Source of the DNA: Methanolobus sp.
GTDB taxonomy: Archaea > Halobacteriota > Methanosarcinia > Methanosarcinales > Methanosarcinaceae
Assembly (NCBI RefSeq): GCF_016278365.1
Contig: NZ_JADQBZ010000002.1
Location: 303,507 to 367,506, forward strand
Length of the DNA: 64,000 nt
Reading direction: 5' to 3'
The notes below the pieces were generated by a model that saw nothing but the letters and a program-made list of their open reading frames with translations, was not told the origin of the DNA and searched no databases. Below are positions 25,151 through 33,905 of this stretch, piece by piece. How positions within the stretch are numbered: position 1 is the stretch's first letter; each line of letters starts with the position of its first letter. The translations under genes and the position numbers were made by a program.

Positions 25151-26503
25151 TTACAATATACTCAGGTAGTTCTCGATCTCCCATGGGTGGACAATTGTCT
25201 TGTAATCGTTCCACTCGGCATTCTTTGCCTTGAGGAAGCTGTTGAAGGTGTGTTCTCCAAGAACGTTCTTCATGAAATCGCTTTCCTTCATGAGATCAAG
25301 TGCTTCCTTAAGGTTGCCTGGCAGAGATTCTATACCCCTACTTACCTTTTCTTCTTCACTGAGCTTGAAGATGTTAACATTCGTTGCCTCAGGCGGCTCT
25401 ATCTGGTTCTTTACACCGTCAAGACCGGAGTGCAACATTGATGCAAAGGCCAGGTATGGGTTACATGCCGGGTCCGGGCACCTGAGCTCTACTCTTGTAC
25501 CTGCGCCTCTTGTTGCAGGTATTCTGATCAGTGCGCTCCTGTTGGATGCGGACCATGCTGCATAGATAGGTGCTTCATATCCCGGTACAAGTCTCTTGTA
25601 CGAGTTAACCGTGGAGTTTGTGACAGCTGCAAATTCTCTTATGTGCTTAAGCAGACCGCCGATGTAATACCTGGCAGTTTGTGAGAGACCATCGCTTGTT
25701 TCCGGGTCATAGAATGCGTTCTTACCATCCTTCATAAGTGACTGGTTTGAATGCATGCCTGATCCGTTCACACCGTACAGGGGCTTTGGCATAAAGGATG
25801 CATAGTAGCCATGGTGGTAGGCGACAGACTTAACGACATACTTGAAAGTGACAACACTGTCAGCCGTGGAAAGTACATCTCCGAACCTGAAGTTGATCTC
25901 ATGCTGTGATGGCGCTACTTCGTGGTGGGATGCTTCGATCCTGAAACCCATGTCCACGAGTGCAAAGTCTATAGCTCTTCTGACATCCTGTGCAAGGTCA
26001 AGGGGTGCGAAGTCGAAGTATCCTCCGTTGTCTGTGAGCTGTGTAGTTGGCTTACCATCAGCATCCAGCTTAAACAGGAAGAACTCAAGCTCAGGGCCGA
26101 CGTTCATTGTATAACCCATTTTGTCAGCTTCTGCGATAGCTCTCTTCAGGATGAACCTTGGGTCTCCTTCGAAAGCCTTGCCGTTAGGTCTCTTGACATC
26201 ACCGATTATACGTGCAACTGCTCCTTCCTTTGGCCTCCATGGAAGGATCCTGAATGTGGATGGATCTGGCATGAGCACCATGTCGGACTCTTCGATCCTT
26301 GTGAAACCTTCAATGGATGAACCATCGAACATCACACCGTTCTTGAAGACATCCTCAAGGTCTGTTGCAGGGATAGCCCAGCTCTTGACCATACCAAGTA
26401 TATCAGTGAACTGGGTCCTTATGAACTTCACATCACGCTCTTCTACGATCTTCAACACGTCTTCAACGGTTGTGGGCTTTGATACTGACTTTGAGTTTAC
26501 CAT
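25151..26503 (-). CDS. glnA: Glutamine synthetase type I, second copy
   Basis: 450 residues from ATG 26503 (GAGGAG seven bases before). Same landmarks as the other GS (FTDILGMVKSWAIP, MFDGSSIEGFTRIEESD, GPELEFFLFKLD, NGSGMHSNQSLMKDGKN, NSYKRLVPGYEAPIYAAWSASNRSALIRIP) but diverged over the whole length. Adenylylation tyrosine is absent. It lies directly upstream of the glutamate synthase operon, in the same orientation, so the two may form a GS/GOGAT pair. Only an imperfect NrpR site is seen, so this copy may be less tightly nitrogen-controlled. Confidence 0.95.
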   Translation of the reverse strand: MVNSKSVSKPTTVEDVLKIVEERDVKFIRTQFTDILGMVKSWAIPATDLEDVFKNGVMFDGSSIEGFTRIEESDMVLMPDPSTFRILPWRPKEGAVARIIGDVKRPNGKAFEGDPRFILKRAIAEADKMGYTMNVGPELEFFLFKLDADGKPTTQLTDNGGYFDFAPLDLAQDVRRAIDFALVDMGFRIEASHHEVAPSQHEINFRFGDVLSTADSVVTFKYVVKSVAYHHGYYASFMPKPLYGVNGSGMHSNQSLMKDGKNAFYDPETSDGLSQTARYYIGGLLKHIREFAAVTNSTVNSYKRLVPGYEAPIYAAWSASNRSALIRIPATRGAGTRVELRCPDPACNPYLAFASMLHSGLDGVKNQIEPPEATNVNIFKLSEEEKVSRGIESLPGNLKEALDLMKESDFMKNVLGEHTFNSFLKAKNAEWNDYKTIVHPWEIENYLSIL

Positions 26504-26531
26504 ACAACTACTCCTCAATTCTAGGGGGGTA

Positions 26532-26545
26532 AGTATCCCATTACC
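26532..26545. promoter_or_regulatory. Imperfect NrpR-like site before the second glnA
   Basis: AGTATCCCATTACC matches GGTA-N6-TACC at seven of eight fixed positions. It lies about 10-20 bp downstream of the minus-strand TATA element TTATATATAC (26562-26553), where it would overlap the transcription start. The remaining part of 26504-26842 contains the hdrC promoter (TTTATAG near 26811) and nothing else obvious. Confidence 0.4.
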
Positions 26546-26842
26546 TACTTGCTAGTATATATAACTTTTTATTGCGATTGACTGGAGGCATTATTCCCCG
26601 AGAAAATATGAGAAACATTCACTGATAAAGATTAGTTCCAAAAACACAAAATACGATAAGAACCAGACACAATCCAGCGAGAAAGTTAAAGGTGTCCGCC
26701 GGAATAAAAGATATATCGATAAGTAGGCAAATCTTTAAAGTAGATAAATACCGGAACCGCTTTTCAATATTTGCCGTGACATAAAACATACAACTCTCAA
26801 TGAAATATAATTTATAGTACAAGATACGGAATATGATATAGG

Positions 26843-27373
26843 ATGCCAGAAACCATTACCACGGATGCCGAGATTCTTGAAAGAATGAAAGCTGCCTGCA
26901 AGGACACGCTCAAATGCATGCAGTGTGGCGTATGTAGCGGAAGCTGTCCCTCCGGCAGGCACACGGCACTGAACATACGCAGAATTGTGAGAAAGGCCAC
27001 CAGGACCACAGATATTCTGAAAGACGAGCAGTTGTGGATGTGTACCACATGTTACAACTGTCAGGAGCGCTGCCCCAGAGATATCGATATTGTAGACGTG
27101 GTGTTCAAATTGAGGGCCATCGCAGTGCACGAGGGCATCATGCTTCCGGAACATGTCAAGGTGAGCGAGTTATTACTGGAATACGGCCATGCAGTGCCAA
27201 TAGATGAAGATCGCAGGAAACAGAGAGCGGAGCTCGGGCTTGACGAGTTGCCGCAGACTGTTCATAGTCATCCAAATGATCTTGATGAGGTCAAAGCCCT
27301 GCTTGAATCATGCGGATTTGACAGGATCCGGGATAACAGGAACGAGAGCGTTTCAGGAAAGGAGACAGGATGA
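26843..27373 (+). CDS. hdrC: CoB-CoM heterodisulfide reductase iron-sulfur subunit C
   Basis: 176 residues. Two 4Fe-4S motifs, CMQCGVCSGSCPSG (25-38) and CTTCYNCQERCPRD (about 68-81), are those of HdrC. The soluble HdrABC complex reduces the CoM-S-S-CoB heterodisulfide in the cytoplasm with flavin-based electron bifurcation in many methanogens. HdrB follows with a 4-bp overlap; no hdrA is adjacent, as is usual for hdrC1B1 of Methanosarcina. Short leader with a TATA near 26811. Confidence 0.93.
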   Translation: MPETITTDAEILERMKAACKDTLKCMQCGVCSGSCPSGRHTALNIRRIVRKATRTTDILKDEQLWMCTTCYNCQERCPRDIDIVDVVFKLRAIAVHEGIMLPEHVKVSELLLEYGHAVPIDEDRRKQRAELGLDELPQTVHSHPNDLDEVKALLESCGFDRIRDNRNESVSGKETG

Positions 27374-28260
27374 AAGGATTATCGCTATTCCTTGGTTGCG
27401 TAATACCAAACAGATATCCCGGCATAGAGATGGCAACCAAGCTGTGCCTTGCAAAGATGGATATCGACTGTGTAGAACTCAAGGGAGCTTCCTGCTGCCC
27501 TGCGCCCGGGCTATTCAGGTCATTTGACAAGGCATCCTGGCTGGCCCTTGCAGCCCGTAACATAGTCCTGTCTGAAGAGATGGACAGAGACATACTGACT
27601 ATATGTAACGGATGCTTCAGCACACTGGCGGACGCAAACAGTATCCTGAAGAATGACACCATCCTTCGCGAACAGACCAATGGGCATCTGGCAAAAACTG
27701 GAAGGGAATTCAAAGGGAATATCGATATCAGGCATATTATAGAATACTTATACACAGAGATGGGACCAGATGAGATCAGGAACCATGTTGAAAGGCCCCT
27801 GAACATCCGAGTGGCTGTACACTATGGATGCCACCTTCTCAAACCTTCCAGAGAAAGAGGGCTGGGTAGTTTTGAGCGCCCGGAGTTCTTTGATGAGCTC
27901 GTTGAATGTCTTGGTGCCACAAGTGTGAACTACCCTGACAAGAACGAATGCTGCGGTGCAGGCGGTGGTGTCCGCTCTGCACTGAAGGAAGATTCCCTGA
28001 AACTTGCGAAGCATAAACTCTCAAGGATTAAAGATGCGGGAATCGATTGTATAGTCAATGCGTGCCCTTTCTGCCACATGCAGTTTGACACCGGACAGGA
28101 AGAGATCCGCCAGATCACAGGTATCGAATACAACATACCCATATTGCATTATACCCAGTTACTGGGGCTGGCCCTTGGTTTCTCTCCCCGGATGTTGGGC
28201 ATAAACCTTAATGTTATAACGGACAATCAATTCATTGAAAAGATAGAAAATGGACAGTAA
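27370..28260 (+). CDS. hdrB: CoB-CoM heterodisulfide reductase subunit B
   Basis: 296 residues with two CCG domains: the first around FLGCVIPNRYPG, CCPAPG and CNGCF; the second around HYGCHLLKP, NECCGAGGGVR and CPFCHMQFD. These cysteines bind the two unusual non-cubane 4Fe-4S clusters where the heterodisulfide is split. ATG overlaps the hdrC stop (ATGA), fitting a BC subcomplex. HdrD-type fusion is excluded by size and by the absence of the ferredoxin domain. Confidence 0.94.
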   Translation: MKGLSLFLGCVIPNRYPGIEMATKLCLAKMDIDCVELKGASCCPAPGLFRSFDKASWLALAARNIVLSEEMDRDILTICNGCFSTLADANSILKNDTILREQTNGHLAKTGREFKGNIDIRHIIEYLYTEMGPDEIRNHVERPLNIRVAVHYGCHLLKPSRERGLGSFERPEFFDELVECLGATSVNYPDKNECCGAGGGVRSALKEDSLKLAKHKLSRIKDAGIDCIVNACPFCHMQFDTGQEEIRQITGIEYNIPILHYTQLLGLALGFSPRMLGINLNVITDNQFIEKIENGQ

Positions 28261-28320
28261 AAGAGGCAGCCTCACCAACAACTTTAAAATGCAAGATGAT
28301 ATTACACAATACCGCACAAT

Positions 28321-28398
28321 GAGCGTGTGGCCTAGTCAGGATATGGCGGCAGCCTCCTAAGCTGCAAGCCGAGGGTTCAAATCCCTTCACGCTCGCCA
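28321..28398 (+). tRNA. tRNA-Arg (anticodon CCT)
   Basis: Acceptor stem GAGCGTG/CACGCTC, anticodon arm GCAGC-CTCCTAA-GCTGC giving CCU (codon AGG), T arm GAGGG-TTCAAAT-CCCTT. Discriminator G is followed by an encoded CCA (28396-28398). A CTTTAAAAT promoter element lies about 40 bp upstream. Confidence 0.93.
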
Positions 28399-28436
28399 TT
28401 TTCTCTTTTTAGAACAATCACAACGGAGATTGACAA

Positions 28437-28889
28437 TTGATAATAAGGAAAGCAAATGTTCAGGACGTTAACGCGATAAAGGATATTATAGAGCCTTACG
28501 CAAAAAAGGAGATCATGCTTCCCCGGCCCTTAAGCGAACTATACGAATCCATCCGGAATTTCTACGTGTGCGAGGAGGACGGAGAGATTATCGGCTGCTG
28601 CGCCATGCAGGTCAGCTGGCAGGACATGGCCGAAGTGCTCTCACTGGCAGTTAAGCCGGACTATACAAGGCAAGGTATCGGATCAATACTCCTGGATGCA
28701 TGCCTGAACGATGCAAAGGAACTTAGGGTTAATACGGTTTTTACACTGACATACGCCGTGCCATTCTTTGAGAAAAAAGGGTTCAATGTAGTGGATAAAC
28801 AAACACTGCCCCACAAGATATGGAGCGGCTGCATAAAATGTCCCAAGTTCCCCAACTGCGATGAAGTTGCCATGGTAAGGAAACTGTGA
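28437..28889 (+). CDS. GNAT acetyltransferase, probable N-acetylglutamate synthase
   Basis: 150 residues, start TTG at 28437 with GGAG nine bases before. MLPRPLSELYESIRNFYVCEEDGEIIGCCAMQV, the loop VKPDYTRQGIGSILLDA and the C-terminal KIWSGCIKCPKFPNCDEVAMV are characteristic of the short ArgA-like acetyltransferases that acetylate glutamate for arginine synthesis. argB lies 5 kb away but is not linked. A general GNAT role is the alternative. Confidence 0.72.
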   Translation: MIIRKANVQDVNAIKDIIEPYAKKEIMLPRPLSELYESIRNFYVCEEDGEIIGCCAMQVSWQDMAEVLSLAVKPDYTRQGIGSILLDACLNDAKELRVNTVFTLTYAVPFFEKKGFNVVDKQTLPHKIWSGCIKCPKFPNCDEVAMVRKL

Positions 28890-28900
28890 CCATCCCGGCC

Positions 28901-29338
28901 TCAACTGAATCTTTTTTCAAGATACAGAGTCATACTCTCCTCTTTAACTACTTTGAAGCCATGTCTTAGGTACATACCTATCGCCACGTGCAGAGACATG
29001 TCGGTTTTCAGTACAGCCCTTGCATAACTGGCTTCTGCATAGGACAATACTGTCCCGAACAGTGCGCCACCTATCCCCCGGCCTCTCAGGTCCCTGCGAA
29101 CATATATCCTCCGGATCTCACAGGTATCAGGTCCGGTTCTTCTCACAGCCGCCGTACCTCCCAATACCCCATTTTCCAATGCAATAAAGAAAGCACCGTC
29201 TTTTTTCAAGTAACTGGCTTCGATGTCTTCAAGATCGGAATCCTTCAGCGGATCATAAGTAAATCCTTCCTCCCCCAACACTCCGAGCACCAGTGACCTT
29301 ACACTACCGGAATACTCATTTGAAAAAGGCAGTATCAT
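28901..29338 (-). CDS. GNAT-family N-acetyltransferase
   Basis: 145 residues. The acetyl-CoA motif is IYVRRDLRGRGIGGALFGTVLSYAE. The N-terminal part (MILPFSNEYSGSVRSLVLGVLGEEGF) and C-terminal MYLRHGFKVVKEESMTLYLEKRF fit small GNAT enzymes. ATG overlaps the stop of the M20 amidohydrolase gene, so acetylation and deacylation are encoded in one transcript; they may act on related small molecules. Substrate unknown. Confidence 0.78.
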   Translation of the reverse strand: MILPFSNEYSGSVRSLVLGVLGEEGFTYDPLKDSDLEDIEASYLKKDGAFFIALENGVLGGTAAVRRTGPDTCEIRRIYVRRDLRGRGIGGALFGTVLSYAEASYARAVLKTDMSLHVAIGMYLRHGFKVVKEESMTLYLEKRFS

Positions 29339-30537
29339 GCTGAGAGATAATCCCCCGGGTCTTTTAGAAAATCGAGTACAAGAGTGCAGAATGCCTTTGT
29401 ACCGATAAGAAGGACATCCTCATCGATATCGAAACTGCTGGAATGATTGATCTCCATAATCTTCTTCTCCGGATTCCTCGTACCAAGGATTGCGAATATA
29501 CCCGGCACTCTCTGCAAATAGAATGCAAAATCCTCGGCACCAAATATCCTCCCGGCATCCTCATTGACATCAAAATGGTTATTCCGGAGCACCCTTACAG
29601 CAGCCCGTGCAAACTTTGCATCGTTCATAAGTACCGGATAACCTGCCTCCACATCAATACTATAATGGGGAAGGCCGACAAGGTCCTTTATCGAGTGTTT
29701 AGCCATCAGCCTGTCAAGAATATCCCTCATGATACGCTCTATCTGCATGGAATCATTGTTATCGAATGTCCTGAAGCTTCCGTCCATCTCGAGCTCATCC
29801 GGAGTCCTGTTGAACTGACTGCCAGAACTAAGAGCCCCGATACCAAAAACATAATTCTCAGGATTTACGTGTCCGGGCAATTCAGAATAAAGTGTCGTGA
29901 TAAATTCTGCCGCTATCCGCACAGGATCGACACAGGAAGCAGGAGTTGAATGATGACCCCCTTTCCCGAAAATACATATCCTGAACCGATTGGAACTTGC
30001 CATACAGGGACCCGCCCTGATGTTAAACACACCCATATCAACATCCCCGAAGATGTGCAATCCTATGACCGCGTCCACACCTTCAAGACCTCCCTGCTCG
30101 ATCACCCGCTGAGCACCTCCGGGAGGGACCTCTTCTGCAGGCTGGAAGATGAGGCGAACAGTTCCACTAAAACTATCCTGACGTTCTTTTAAAAGCCGGG
30201 CTGTGCCAAGAAGGATGGCCATGTGACCGTCATGCCCGCAAGCATGCATTACTCCTTTGTTTCCGGAGATGTAATCCTTATTGGAACCTGTCAGCTTCTC
30301 TGTAACAGCAAGAGCATCCATGTCCGATCGGATAGCTATACAAGGACCCCGGCTTCTGCCATGGACATTGGCCACAACACCAGTGTCTGCTATTTTTTCA
30401 CAGTTTATTCCAAGTTCTCCAAGGACAGACATAATTCTCTCCTGGGTCCGGTATTCCGCATAACTCAGTTCCGGTCCCCGGTGGAATTCACGCCTCATAT
30501 TTTTTATCCATTCATCAAGGGAGTTCAAAGGATTCAC
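29335..30537 (-). CDS. M20-family amidohydrolase (N-acyl-amino-acid/hippurate hydrolase type)
   Basis: 400 residues. Motifs of the M20D family: FHRGPELSYAEYRT, MHACGHDGHMAILLG (Cys/His/Asp metal site), IFQPAEEVPPGGAQ (catalytic Glu pair), a dimerisation lid (about 180-290) and FGAEDFAFYLQRVPG near the end. These enzymes remove acyl groups from amino acids. Start is GTG at 30537 without a strong ribosome-binding site. Overlaps the downstream GNAT gene by 4 bp. Confidence 0.88.
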   Translation of the reverse strand: MNPLNSLDEWIKNMRREFHRGPELSYAEYRTQERIMSVLGELGINCEKIADTGVVANVHGRSRGPCIAIRSDMDALAVTEKLTGSNKDYISGNKGVMHACGHDGHMAILLGTARLLKERQDSFSGTVRLIFQPAEEVPPGGAQRVIEQGGLEGVDAVIGLHIFGDVDMGVFNIRAGPCMASSNRFRICIFGKGGHHSTPASCVDPVRIAAEFITTLYSELPGHVNPENYVFGIGALSSGSQFNRTPDELEMDGSFRTFDNNDSMQIERIMRDILDRLMAKHSIKDLVGLPHYSIDVEAGYPVLMNDAKFARAAVRVLRNNHFDVNEDAGRIFGAEDFAFYLQRVPGIFAILGTRNPEKKIMEINHSSSFDIDEDVLLIGTKAFCTLVLDFLKDPGDYLSA

Positions 30538-30687
30538 CCGATCAATAATATAATAGTATTATGCAACAATGATAGCATAAAAGATAGAACCCGATGTATT
30601 TAACTCATATGAGTGATTCCTGAGATTGTTGCAAGCCCCATATGCAAAAATGCAGCCCATTCACGAAAACACATCCGGATGATGCAA

Positions 30688-31629
30688 ATGATCAAAACAA
30701 GGATAAGGGATTTCCTGATAACAAAAGAGGATTGGATATTCGCTGTTTCCGACTATTTCCACCCTCATGGCATCAGGTCAACTTTAAGATATGTGCCTGA
30801 TGAGAACGGAGAAAGAGAACTCAACGGCATCCGATATAAAAAATATGATTTTGATGTCTCCTTTGATTTCATGAGGCAAAACAGGCCTCAATGGGTTGAA
30901 GATGTTCACGTTGTCCCCGAGAGCGAGGTAAAACAGGTGCTCAGGCCTAATGAGGCGATAGATGCACTGGCCGGGCTGGACAGGAGGATAGCGGTTATTG
31001 TTAAGACCCTTGAGGATGCCGGCGTTCCCAGAGACAAGATGGGAGTCACAGGTTCATTTCTCCCGGGACTCCAGAATGAAGGTTCAGATATCGATTTTGT
31101 AGTATACGGCAAAGACTGGTTCACTGCCAGGGATACTATCAAGGATGCAAAGCTTGCAGAGGGCCCGATAGAGGATATTGACGAGGACATGTGGAGGAAA
31201 ATATACAACAAGCGAATTCCCGAGATAAGCTTTGATGAGTTTGTCCTTCATGAAAAGAGAAAAGGCAACAGAGGAGTGGTTGAAGGAACCTACTTTGACC
31301 TACTGTTCGTGCGTGACTGGGAGCAGATCACAGTTCCTGCCAACAGGGGGAAAGATATCAGGAAAATGAAGATAGAAGCAAAGGTCACCAATGTGGATCT
31401 AGCGTTTGATAGTCCTTCAGTATACAAGGTTGAACACAAGGAAATCGACCACGTACTTTCCTATACGCACACATATGCAGGGCAGGCCCTTGTCGGGGAG
31501 ACCATTGAAGCTAGCGGCATGGTTGAGGAGGTAGATAATCTCAGAAGACTTGTGGTGGGCACCTCAAGGGAGCCAAAGGGAGAATGGATAAGATCCCTTA
31601 CATTGCTAAAAGCAGAAGGCAGAATCTGA
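30688..31629 (+). CDS. Predicted archaeal nucleotidyltransferase (COG1665 type)
   Basis: 313 residues from ATG 30688, chosen because the conserved N-terminus of such proteins is KTRIRDFLITKEDWIFAVSDYFHP and GGATG precedes it; ATGs up to 30613 are in frame. The polymerase-beta-like motif GSFLPGLQNEGSDIDFVVYG (about 128-147) with a later acidic strand YFDLLFV supports nucleotidyl transfer to an unknown acceptor. It is an archaeal conserved hypothetical family. No operon partner; the neighbouring genes are divergent and convergent. Confidence 0.72.
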   Translation: MIKTRIRDFLITKEDWIFAVSDYFHPHGIRSTLRYVPDENGERELNGIRYKKYDFDVSFDFMRQNRPQWVEDVHVVPESEVKQVLRPNEAIDALAGLDRRIAVIVKTLEDAGVPRDKMGVTGSFLPGLQNEGSDIDFVVYGKDWFTARDTIKDAKLAEGPIEDIDEDMWRKIYNKRIPEISFDEFVLHEKRKGNRGVVEGTYFDLLFVRDWEQITVPANRGKDIRKMKIEAKVTNVDLAFDSPSVYKVEHKEIDHVLSYTHTYAGQALVGETIEASGMVEEVDNLRRLVVGTSREPKGEWIRSLTLLKAEGRI

Positions 31630-31689
31630 AAATAAAAGAGAAGAGGAGCAGGTTAAAGTATAAATAAAGGGAAAAAATAAAGTGCGGCC

Positions 31690-32004
31690 TTATCCGCCGC
31701 CGGTGACCTGTCCGATATCAACTGCCTGTGAGTCCCTTTGGGAATAACTCTGTGCATACGCTTCTGCATCCATTCCCTTTTCAGCCTCTTTTTTCTCCTT
31801 CAATTCGCCTGGATCGATTATCAAGAGGACATCGACTATATAGTAAAGACCTGTTGTGTCGATCTGCGCCCAGATACCTTCATCATCCTTTTTGATATCC
31901 AGCACCCTTCCTGTGGTGCCGGTATTCAGGTACCTTACAGCAGCTCCGACCATGAGGGGATTTCCGTTAATGTCCAGAGCTTCTAAATGTCCATTTTCAA
32001 CCAC
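31690..32004 (-). CDS. DUF2098-family protein
   Basis: 104 residues from GTG 32004, which has GGAG eight bases before; a TTG 42 bases upstream has none. The core GNPLMVGAAVRYLNTGTTGRVLDIKKDDEGIWAQIDTTGLYY is a small SH3-like beta barrel seen in methanogen-specific DUF2098 proteins. The charged C-terminal tail (LKEKKEAEKG... to GQVTGGG) looks disordered. It lies 51 bp downstream of mptA and may be cotranscribed. Function unknown. Confidence 0.75.
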   Translation of the reverse strand: MVENGHLEALDINGNPLMVGAAVRYLNTGTTGRVLDIKKDDEGIWAQIDTTGLYYIVDVLLIIDPGELKEKKEAEKGMDAEAYAQSYSQRDSQAVDIGQVTGGG

Positions 32005-32055
32005 GCAATTGGCTCCCTGTAAGCTATGTTTATACGAGGTATACAACTGACAGCA

Positions 32056-33033
32056 TTAATGATTGACGATGTCTGTAATATACTCCTGTGAGATTTCCTT
32101 GCGCAGTTCTCCAAGAGTTGCGAGCCTTTCAGCAAAAGCATTGTGTCTGTGGATGCTTTCCTCATTGATCTGCTTGATCGTCACAATGGCTTCATCGGGC
32201 AGGAGCGGGAAGTCCTTAACTACGTTCTTGGCCATCGTGCGCACACAGTCCTCGACAAACTTGGGATTATTGTGTGCTTTCTGGACAACCATAGCTTCAT
32301 CCGAACGCTTGAGAAGCTCGAAAACACTGGAACTCATTGATCTTTCGATTATCTCGATGATTGTGTCCAGTGAAACGAACTTGCTTCCCTCAACCTCTAT
32401 GGAAATGATGCCCCTGCCACGCTGATTGTGAGTTGCCATAGGCACTCTGTGAAGGAATTCTGCAATCTTGATATCCTCTATTCCGAGAGACTCCAGCTCC
32501 TTGCGCGCGTTGTCCCTCATGATTTCCTGTGCGCACGGGCAGGCAGTCATTCCGACAACTTCTGCACCGATGAGCTTCTTGACCACCATGTTCTCCAAAT
32601 CCTCGCGCATGGCTATAGCTTCTGCGAAGATATCCACGACTTCTTGGCATTCCATCTTTGTAGAGGGCGATTCTCTTTTCACCACATACTCACTCTTGAG
32701 GATGACCTCTGCCCGAGTGGCATACTCATGCCGGTTCAACAAGCTTTGCGCAATGTCGCTGCATAGCTGCTCGATCTCATATACAGGCATGTTGACCGCT
32801 TTCTCAAGCACTTCATCCACCGCTTCAAAGTTACGCGAGAGGTTGGCACCTTTCAGGTGAGAAGGAAGGTCTACGAAAATGTCAAACGTAGCTATCAAAA
32901 TGATAGGACGCCTCTCTTTTCTTTTGACCTCCACAAGTTTCTTCACATTAGTGACACCTACACGGGTCAGATTAATCGCTATCTGGGGCCTGTTTGCCTG
33001 TATGTCAGGTAGTATAACAATAGGAACTTCCAT
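32056..33033 (-). CDS. mptA: GTP cyclohydrolase MptA (FolE2/COG1469 family)
   Basis: 325 residues. First step of tetrahydromethanopterin biosynthesis: Fe(II)-dependent hydrolysis of GTP to 7,8-dihydroneopterin 2',3'-cyclic phosphate. Signatures are [25 protein letters not shown] at the N-terminus, [22 protein letters not shown], and the metal-binding [33 protein letters not shown] precedes the ATG. Essential C1-carrier gene in methanogens. Confidence 0.94.
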   Translation of the reverse strand: MEVPIVILPDIQANRPQIAINLTRVGVTNVKKLVEVKRKERRPIILIATFDIFVDLPSHLKGANLSRNFEAVDEVLEKAVNMPVYEIEQLCSDIAQSLLNRHEYATRAEVILKSEYVVKRESPSTKMECQEVVDIFAEAIAMREDLENMVVKKLIGAEVVGMTACPCAQEIMRDNARKELESLGIEDIKIAEFLHRVPMATHNQRGRGIISIEVEGSKFVSLDTIIEIIERSMSSSVFELLKRSDEAMVVQKAHNNPKFVEDCVRTMAKNVVKDFPLLPDEAIVTIKQINEESIHRHNAFAERLATLGELRKEISQEYITDIVNH

Positions 33034-33387
33034 GATATTACCTCTATTAGAATAGGAATTGAACTATGTTCAGTAATATTGCAGATACCCTCTTGAAATG
33101 GATTCATCACATGTAAATGTTGTGTTAAAAGCAGCCCGAGATTTAATTTTTTTCACAAATATAGAGCAGGTTTTCTAAAAATATTGTTCATTTTTTAATA
33201 TCTTGCTCCGGCTACCGAATAATAAATTGATACTGAGAACAAGTAAATTTGTTTTGATACAGGGTACTGCTCGAGCAAAAATACAATATTCTAAAAAAAT
33301 ACTGAAATGACCTCTATTCCATTATTTTCCATTACCTGAAATTTGCTTTATTGGATAAAACACAAACAAAGGACAACATTAAAAGAA

Positions 33388-33445
33388 AAATATATATACC
33401 CCATGCACTAAATATGGTTAGCAGTGGTAATCGTAGATTGATTAC
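33388..33445 (+). promoter_or_regulatory. mc1 promoter and short leader hairpin
   Basis: TATATATACC at 33391-33400 with a preceding purine-rich BRE predicts a start near 33421. The leader then carries GTAATC-7 nt-GATTAC (33427-33445) just before the GAGGTGAC ribosome-binding site. The remaining 33034-33390 is AT-rich, holds the minus-strand mptA promoter somewhere near its left end, and shows no gene. Confidence 0.5.
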
Positions 33446-33456
33446 GAGGTGACAAT

Positions 33457-33747
33457 ATGTCTGAAACAAGAAACTTTGTGTTAAGAGACAAGAAGGGAAA
33501 TGAACATGGTGTGTTCACTGGGAAACAGCCACGTCAGGCTGCACTGAAGGTAGCTAACCGCGGAAAGGGAACAAAAACAAAGCCAGAGGAGATCAGGCTT
33601 CGCGAACGTGGGACAAAGAAGATCCACGTATTCAAAGGATGGAGAGAAATGGTCGCGGCACCCAAGAACAAGCCAGAATGGATGCCAGACAAGATCAACA
33701 AGCCATTCGTGAAGAAAGTCGGCATTGACAAACTAGAAAAGATCTAA
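33457..33747 (+). CDS. Chromosomal protein MC1
   Basis: 96 residues. MSETRNFVLRDKKGNEHGVFTGKQPRQAALKVANRG and KIHVFKGWREMVAAPKNKPEWM are those of MC1, a basic monomeric DNA-bending protein found in Methanosarcinales and some haloarchaea. It binds and kinks DNA and helps organise the nucleoid. Strong promoter, optimal ribosome-binding site and terminator fit an abundant protein. Confidence 0.96.
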   Translation: MSETRNFVLRDKKGNEHGVFTGKQPRQAALKVANRGKGTKTKPEEIRLRERGTKKIHVFKGWREMVAAPKNKPEWMPDKINKPFVKKVGIDKLEKI

Positions 33748-33755
33748 AGTGCAAG

Positions 33756-33782
33756 CCCATTTATCATGGGTTTCTTTTTTCT
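33756..33782 (+). terminator. Terminator of mc1
   Basis: CCCAT-TTATC-ATGGG (33756-33770) is followed by TTTCTTTTTTCT, a stem and T-rich tract 9 bp after the mc1 stop codon. Confidence 0.7.
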
Positions 33783-33905
33783 ATTGAGCAGTATGTCTCT
33801 GCTAAATAAGTTTTAAATCGTTTAAGCATCTTTTATACCATTTACGGATACCGGATCGTAAATGATTCTAATCCTGCGGCATGCATGTAATACACAGGTA
33901 ATAAT

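Noticed and set aside
33160-33230. GAGCA...TGCTC inverted repeat with internal AATATT parts upstream of mc1
   Set aside because: Short arms, long AT-rich spacer; not distinguishable from chance.
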